Positions 7,395-11,563 of a stretch of DNA of 11,563 bases are shown piece by piece. Source of the DNA: TMED8 sp964468005 (GTDB taxonomy: Bacteria; Pseudomonadota; Alphaproteobacteria; Rhodospirillales; Casp-alpha2); contig CAYXUT010000084.1 of assembly GCA_964468005.1 (NCBI GenBank), positions 1 through 11,563 on the forward strand, read 5' to 3'. Position numbers and translations under genes: made by a program. Under the pieces are notes generated by a model that was not told the origin of the DNA, made no database searches, and saw only the letters and a program-made list of their open reading frames with translations. Position 1 is the stretch's first letter. Each line of letters begins with the position of its first letter.

Positions 7395-8789
7395 TCATCT
7401 GGCAAACTGCCGCATCATCTCCTCCCCGTTCATTCGCTCCATGCCGAGGATAGTGTCTTTGATTTTTTCAGCCCGCCCCCGGCTCACCACCAGCGCGGCA
7501 TTGTCAAAAAACTTCGCGGCAATTTCATCGTTTTCGAGTTGCCGATCGCCAGCGCCACGATTGACGGGTTCATAGTGATGGAAACTCCGTCCATCACGAG
7601 TTTCCACCACAACGCCACCCGAAAACGCCTCGGGGAAAAGCGTATCGGGATCGGCCACGGCCTGGCAAATCTGGCAAAGTTTTAGCACATCCTCATCAGC
7701 AAGAGCGTCTGGCTCAAGGTCTTTCAACCCGAGTCTTCCGCGATGTAGGCAGCACGACACCACATAAGGCGCGCTGAATTTGGCTGCATAGTCGCTGGTC
7801 GGGCGTTTCTTCAATTTCTCTGGCTCAAACATCACCGACAATACCCGTTCCGGCACCAAGATCCGGATGGCTATTATATCCGAGGCACTCACACTCTCTG
7901 CACGGAGTTGCGCCCTAACCACAAGCGCAGAATCTGCTAATGAATGGGTGTAGTGGCACGTGGGAAACGGTTTGACCGCCGATGCCATCAAGTCCCAACG
8001 TTCCCCCAATCCGTCCGTCAACTTTCTGAAGTTAGCCCGCGCAATGTCGGCACCCAAATGCATGGCATAAATTCCGAAACGGCCATCGTAGGGATTCTGG
8101 CATCCCTCAAAGCCTTCCTTGGCGAGATAGGCTGCGGTAATGCCCGCCACCGCCCCCCAGCCCGGATGCAGGCGTTTGTTCCATGCACCATCAGACATAA
8201 ACTCGCGGCTGGCGGTCGCCGTGGAAACAACGATACCTTGCGCCGAAACCATTTGTTCGCAGCTCAAGCCCAAAAGCCGCCCTGCCACCAGCCCCGAGGA
8301 AAAATGGCTGACCACACCTGTTGCATGATAGCCATTACTATGAAATCCATAGTTTGCCGCATCGCCAACACGAATGGCGATTTCCATGCCAGCCATGTAA
8401 GCGGACAGCATGTCGGCGCCGCTGGCATTGACCTGCTCGCCCGTGGAAAGGGCTGCTGGCAGCGCGACGCTGGAAGCATGCACGACAGCACTCATGTGCG
8501 TGTCGTCATAATCCAGGCCATGCACGAGAACGCCGTTCATGGCCGCAGCATCGCGGACTGGCAACCGCGCGGCCATGCCGATTACTCCGCATTTTCCGGC
8601 GTTGCTATCGCCCGCGCTCATGGCTTTAAATCCTGCCAGAGTGCGTGTGGCGAAATCGTGCTGTGTTGCCGCTAGAGCAACGCCGAGTGCATCAAGGATT
8701 AGGTATTTGGACCGGTTGACGATTTCGCACGGCACGTCCTCCAATTGGAGATCGCTTACAAAGTGTGCAAAGCTCTCGGAAATCCTCAT
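7395..8789 (-). CDS. MmgE/PrpD family protein
   Basis: A 464-residue cytoplasmic protein of the MmgE/PrpD family, which includes 2-methylcitrate dehydratase, cis-aconitate decarboxylase and iminodisuccinate epimerase. The helical domain begins at the N-terminus ('YLILDALGVALAA', 29-41). The active-site segments are present: 'GLDYDDTH' (91-98) with the conserved Asp cluster, His104, the 'GYHATGV' segment (153-159), Lys205 in 'NKRLHPG', and 'KPFPTCHYTH' (273-282). By comparison with cis-aconitate decarboxylase these supply the acid-base residues, so the protein looks catalytically competent. Length is typical (about 450-470). The ATG is preceded by GGGTGAG at good spacing. It diverges from the crotonase gene (149 bases between starts), suggesting a shared catabolic theme. 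No PrpB/PrpC genes are nearby, so a methylcitrate role is not supported and the substrate is open. Confidence 0.9.
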   Translation of the reverse strand: MRISESFAHFVSDLQLEDVPCEIVNRSKYLILDALGVALAATQHDFATRTLAGFKAMSAGDSNAGKCGVIGMAARLPVRDAAAMNGVLVHGLDYDDTHMSAVVHASSVALPAALSTGEQVNASGADMLSAYMAGMEIAIRVGDAANYGFHSNGYHATGVVSHFSSGLVAGRLLGLSCEQMVSAQGIVVSTATASREFMSDGAWNKRLHPGWGAVAGITAAYLAKEGFEGCQNPYDGRFGIYAMHLGADIARANFRKLTDGLGERWDLMASAVKPFPTCHYTHSLADSALVVRAQLRAESVSASDIIAIRILVPERVLSVMFEPEKLKKRPTSDYAAKFSAPYVVSCCLHRGRLGLKDLEPDALADEDVLKLCQICQAVADPDTLFPEAFSGGVVVETRDGRSFHHYEPVNRGAGDRQLENDEIAAKFFDNAALVVSRGRAEKIKDTILGMERMNGEEMMRQFAR

Positions 8790-8938
8790 TATTACTCACC
8801 CATCGCACACATAAACAACGCCTCGATACCTATAGCGACCAGGCGGCTCGTAACCCTTTAACAGGTGGTTTTCTACCCGAAGTGAAACTGTATTATATCT
8901 GGTCTTTGCGCGCGAAGAATTTCTTTGAAAGACTGGAC
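8790..8938. promoter_or_regulatory. Divergent intergenic region between MmgE/PrpD and crotonase genes
   Basis: These 149 bases separate two outward-facing start codons and should hold both promoters. On the plus strand an AT-rich TATTATATC (about 8891-8899) could serve as a -10 region for the crotonase gene, but no good -35 box is seen at the right distance. No clear palindromic operator is visible. Confidence 0.35.
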
Positions 8939-9697
8939 ATGCCCGAATACATCACCGTCGAATACCAAGACGCCACAACGATCCTAACCTATAACCGGCC
9001 TGCGCAGCGAAACGCGTTGAGCGAAGCTCTGCGCCAGGAATTCATAGCAGCCCTCACAGCGTTCAATAACGATAAAAATCAACGTGCTCTGATCATTACT
9101 GGCTCGGGTGATCAGGCTTTTTGAGCCGGTCAGGATCTAAAAGAAACGAAAACCCTGAACGCCGAAAACGCCGGCGTATGGCAGGAACAACTCCGCGTGT
9201 ACATGGCATCCATTCGCGAGCTTGACAAGCCTTGCATTGCAGCAATTAACGGCGCCGCCACGGGGGCCGGGTTCTATACGGCTTTGCTTTGCGATATCCG
9301 CATCGCCCATGCAGATATAAAAATGGGCCAACCGGAAATCAATGTCGGTTTTCCGAGCATCATCGGCACGCGACTGATGTACATGACGCTCGGCCATTCA
9401 GCGACGGTGGAATTTAGCCTATCGGGACGTCTGTTGAGCGGCACCGAAGCCCTTGAGCGCCAACTAGTAACCGAGTTGGTCTCATCAGATCAGGTGATGC
9501 CGCGCGCCCTGGAATGGGCCGCCGATCTTGCTTCCAAGCCGCCGCTCGCGATGAAACTGACCAAGCAAGCGCTTCGCGAGTACACGCAAGATATTTTCGT
9601 TGGCGCCATCGACACTGGCAAACGCCTACAACCGATTGCCTTCGAATCCGGTGAGCCGCAACGCATGACCGCAAAGTTTCTGACCCGCAAACGCTAA
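8939..9697 (+). pseudogene. Enoyl-CoA hydratase/isomerase (crotonase) family gene interrupted by one in-frame TGA
   Basis: The frame from the ATG at 8939 to the TAA at 9695 would encode 252 residues, the normal crotonase length, but codon 62 is TGA (9122-9124). The frame is the same on both sides and no other defect is seen. The first part has the crotonase start ('ILTYNRPAQRNALS'), and the stop sits in the first oxyanion-hole loop, 'QAF-stop-AGQDLKE', where relatives usually have Ser or Cys. The second part keeps 'AAINGAATGAG' (99-109, second oxyanion-hole loop), 'CDIRIAHAD' and 'GQPE' with Glu131, matching rat hydratase Glu164. Tyr111 replaces the other catalytic Glu (Glu144), so classical hydratase chemistry is doubtful even if full length is made. 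An internal ATG at 9197 would give 166 residues lacking half the active site. Recent nonsense mutation or base error is most likely; readthrough is possible. I placed the start at 8939 because homology begins there; the open frame upstream to 8765 is unrelated sequence. Confidence 0.85.
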
Positions 9698-9708
9698 TGC
9701 GGAAAAAT

Positions 9709-10644
9709 TCAATCCAAGACGGTGCCAATGCGCAACAGGTGGCCGCGCACCAGATCCGCACTATCCATAGCGCTTTTACCGGGGCGCTGGGCTTGATCGA
9801 TGCGGAGCGCGCCATCACCGCAAGCGATCACCAGAGGCACGCCAATGACCGTTCCTGGAACAGCGCCACCACCGTTCGGCACGTTGACACCAGCCAAAAC
9901 CTTCAGCCGCTCACCAGCTTGTTCGCACCAAACCCCGGGCCACGGATTGAGTGCGCGAAGCTTACGCGCCAGTTCGTCGGCAGGGCGCCCCCAATCAATA
10001 CGACCCTCCTCGCGTGAAAGTTTCTCTGCATAGCTAATGCCATGGGAAGGCTGGGGTTCGGCCCTCATTGTTCCGGTGACCAAACCGTCAAGTGCACTGA
10101 CAATTAGCTCAGCACCCATTTCCGCAAGGGTATCGTGTAACTCACTGGCCGTGGATTCTGGGGTGATCGACACCTCGCCCGTTAAGTAGACACCACCGGT
10201 GTCGAGACCCTCATCCATGGCCATGATCGAAATGCCAGTGCGCCGATCGCCGGCCTCAATGGCGCGCTGGATCGGCGCGGCACCTCGCCAACGCGGCAAA
10301 AGCGACGCATGAATATTGATGCACCCCAATCTTGGAGTTTCTAATACCGGCTTTGGCAAGATCAATCCGTAGGCGACAACTACGGCAACGTCAGCGTTGA
10401 GGGCAGCGAATGCCGCTTGCACTTCGGCATCCTTTAGGGTTATCGATGTGCGCACCTCTATCCCTTGGCTTGCGGCGTAGACATGAACCGGACATGGGCA
10501 CTTCTTTTGGCCGCGCCCCGCTGGCCGCGGCGGCTGCGCATAGACACAGGCGATTTCATGACCAGCAGCGATTAGCGCCCGAAGCGGCGGCACAGCGAAA
10601 TTCGGACTGCCCATGAAAATCAGGCGTAGAGGTGTATCGATCAC
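9709..10644 (-). CDS. fmt: Methionyl-tRNA formyltransferase
   Basis: This 311-residue cytoplasmic enzyme transfers a formyl group from 10-formyl-tetrahydrofolate to initiator Met-tRNA. The N-terminal Rossmann-like catalytic domain starts with 'RLIFMGSPNFAVPPL' (7-21). The tRNA-binding loop 'PPRPAGRGQKK' (38-48) holds Arg44, matching E. coli Arg42. The catalytic triad is Asn110, His112 ('NIHASLLPRWRGAAPIQ') and Asp148 ('LDTGG'). The C-terminal OB-like tRNA-binding domain begins near residue 205 ('ISYAEKLSREEGRIDW'). The start is a GTG three bases after the def stop; a G-rich AGGCGG lies upstream of it. The next in-frame ATG would cut into the first strand, so GTG is preferred. The gene is the second of the def-fmt operon, ends in TGA, and is convergent with the crotonase gene (11 bases between stops). 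Length is typical. Confidence 0.97.
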   Translation of the reverse strand: MIDTPLRLIFMGSPNFAVPPLRALIAAGHEIACVYAQPPRPAGRGQKKCPCPVHVYAASQGIEVRTSITLKDAEVQAAFAALNADVAVVVAYGLILPKPVLETPRLGCINIHASLLPRWRGAAPIQRAIEAGDRRTGISIMAMDEGLDTGGVYLTGEVSITPESTASELHDTLAEMGAELIVSALDGLVTGTMRAEPQPSHGISYAEKLSREEGRIDWGRPADELARKLRALNPWPGVWCEQAGERLKVLAGVNVPNGGGAVPGTVIGVPLVIACGDGALRIDQAQRPGKSAMDSADLVRGHLLRIGTVLD

Positions 10645-10647
10645 GGG

Positions 10648-11163
10648 CTAAGCCGCCGCCTGTTTCTTGGCTTTCTTGAGTTTTCGCAAGATCATGCTGC
10701 GCTTGATTGAGGAAACATGGTCGACGAACAAGATACCTTTCAGATGGTCCATCTCATGCTGGATACAGGTAGCGAGTACGCCATTCGCCTGAAGTTCCTG
10801 TTCAGCGCCGTTTTCATCAAGGTATTTGACCCGGATCGAATCTGGCCTAACCACCTCGGCGAAATGGTTAGGCAGCGATAAACACCCCTCTTCATGTGGA
10901 CATTCGTCCTCTGAATGCCAGACGATCTGCGGGTTGATCATCTTCACCGGCATCGGATCATCCTCTTTACGCCCAACATCAACGACGACAACGCTTCGGG
11001 TATCACCAACCTGAGGCGCAGCAAGACCGATCCCGTCAGCCGCATACATGGTCTCAAGCATATCATCGAGAAAGGCGCGCAGATCATCATCGACGTCCTC
11101 AACGGGCTCGGTCGTAACCTTAAGGCGCAGATCGGGTGCCACGATGATCGACAAAAGAGCCAT
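10648..11163 (-). CDS. def: Peptide deformylase
   Basis: This 171-residue metalloenzyme removes the formyl group from the N-terminal methionine of new proteins at the ribosome exit. All three family motifs are intact: motif 1 'GIGLAAPQVG' (44-53), motif 2 'EGCLSLP' with the metal-ligand Cys94 (92-98), and motif 3 'QHEMDH' (135-140) with ligands His136 and His140 and the catalytic Glu137. The C-terminus is strongly basic with Lys/Ala repeats, consistent with the helix that lets type 1 deformylases bind the ribosome. AAGG lies a few bases before the ATG. It is the first gene of a def-fmt operon, with fmt starting three bases after the stop. Length matches the family. Confidence 0.97.
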   Translation of the reverse strand: MALLSIIVAPDLRLKVTTEPVEDVDDDLRAFLDDMLETMYAADGIGLAAPQVGDTRSVVVVDVGRKEDDPMPVKMINPQIVWHSEDECPHEEGCLSLPNHFAEVVRPDSIRVKYLDENGAEQELQANGVLATCIQHEMDHLKGILFVDHVSSIKRSMILRKLKKAKKQAAA

Positions 11164-11199
11164 TGATTGCCTTATAGGTTATCTTCGTATTCTGGTGAC

Positions 11200-11228
11200 G
11201 AAATAGGGGCTCATGGCCAGTCCGTCAA
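11200..11228 (-). promoter_or_regulatory. Candidate sigma70-type promoter for def-fmt
   Basis: On the minus strand TTGACG (11223-11228) matches five of six -35 positions. It is followed after a 17-base spacer by TATTTC (11200-11205), a weak -10 with three of six matches. The implied transcript would have a leader of roughly 30 bases before the def ATG at 11163. The strong -35 and ideal spacing make it plausible, but it is only a pattern match. Confidence 0.4.
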
Positions 11229-11563
11229 GGTATCCGCCCCATCCCTCAACTATTTCTCAATACGGCCAAGCGCTAGTAAGGAAAGCGAACTCTAAATTTT
11301 GGGGACGCTATTCGGTGATTGGTCAGTCAGTGTCGAGAGTCGTCTTACTATTTGCGCTGGTTTCACTTCCCCCTTCAGGTCCATCAACGCAATCACGCTA
11401 GGCAGGCTGAAAGAGATCAAACTCTTAGTCACCGTCACGGCCGTGTCGATTGTCATGTGGCCACGCTGCTAAGCCTAGCAAATATGATTCTCGGCATACT
11501 TACCATCGCTGGAGGCCACGCCCTGATCATGCCAACTCCCGTTCGACAAAGCTTTGGCACCGG
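11229..11563. other. Stretch upstream of def with no gene I can support
   Basis: About 335 bases up to the window edge have no assignable gene. A 62-codon plus-strand frame (11213-11401) and a 54-codon minus-strand frame (11292-11456, beginning MTIDTAVTVTK) are open, but neither has a convincing ribosome binding site or family likeness. An ATG-led plus-strand frame from 11484 runs off the edge (beginning MILGILTIAGGH), also without a ribosome binding site. I see no tRNA, repeat or terminator hairpin. In many alphaproteobacteria rmuC lies next to def, but no RmuC-like sequence is visible here. Confidence 0.35.

Noticed and set aside
7944..8675. Plus-strand 243-codon open frame
   Set aside because: It lies wholly antisense to the MmgE/PrpD gene, whose active-site motifs run through the same stretch; its peptide is Cys/His/Arg-rich with no recognisable pattern.
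8765..8938. N-terminal extension of the crotonase frame
   Set aside because: The upstream codons are open but unrelated to crotonases, overlap the MmgE/PrpD start, and precede the ATG at 8939 where homology begins.
9122..9124. TGA reassigned to tryptophan in this genome
   Set aside because: Four other genes here end with TGA, tryptophan is encoded by TGG throughout, and the position expects Cys or Ser rather than Trp.
11213..11401. Plus-strand 62-codon open frame upstream of def
   Set aside because: It overlaps the candidate def promoter, has no ribosome binding site and shows no likeness to any known protein.

Overview
The window looks like chromosomal core DNA from an alphaproteobacterium, most likely a Rhodospirillales-like lineage of moderate GC content. 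Three features point there: an EipB-family periplasmic protein (a family known from Alphaproteobacteria), an aspartyl-tRNA synthetase carrying the 'RDHG' and 'PGEFYQLD' variants that I associate with alphaproteobacterial enzymes, and the usual def-fmt translation pair. I see no tRNA or rRNA gene, insertion sequence, phage gene or CRISPR array.

Layout, left to right. (1) At the left edge, ten codons on the minus strand read MTKKTIITCA, the characteristic start of a beta-keto acid cleavage enzyme (BKACE); the rest lies outside the window. (2) A minus-strand pair follows, made of a small helix-turn-helix protein and an unrecognised 250-residue helical protein; it is divergent from (3) a plus-strand fructokinase of the ROK family (mak). 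(4) Convergent with mak is an EipB-like envelope protein. (5) A plus-strand hypothetical protein of about 161 residues comes next. (6) On the minus strand are a SPOR-domain lipoprotein and, upstream of it, aspS. (7) An MmgE/PrpD-family gene on the minus strand diverges from a plus-strand crotonase (enoyl-CoA hydratase family) gene. (8) A def-fmt operon on the minus strand converges on the crotonase gene. (9) The last 400 bases hold the probable def promoter and nothing else I can assign.

Several genes serve translation: AspRS charges tRNA (probably both tRNA-Asp and tRNA-Asn), Fmt formylates initiator Met-tRNA, and Def removes the formyl group from new proteins. EipB and the SPOR lipoprotein act at the cell envelope. 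The BKACE, MmgE/PrpD and crotonase genes suggest catabolism of organic or CoA-linked acids, although their substrates cannot be read from the sequence.

The most notable observation is a single in-frame TGA inside the otherwise intact crotonase gene. It falls exactly where relatives carry Cys or Ser, in the first oxyanion-hole loop. The ordinary explanation is a recent nonsense mutation or a base error. Stop-codon readthrough or selenocysteine insertion is a less likely alternative that can be tested. I found no convincing undescribed multi-gene system here.
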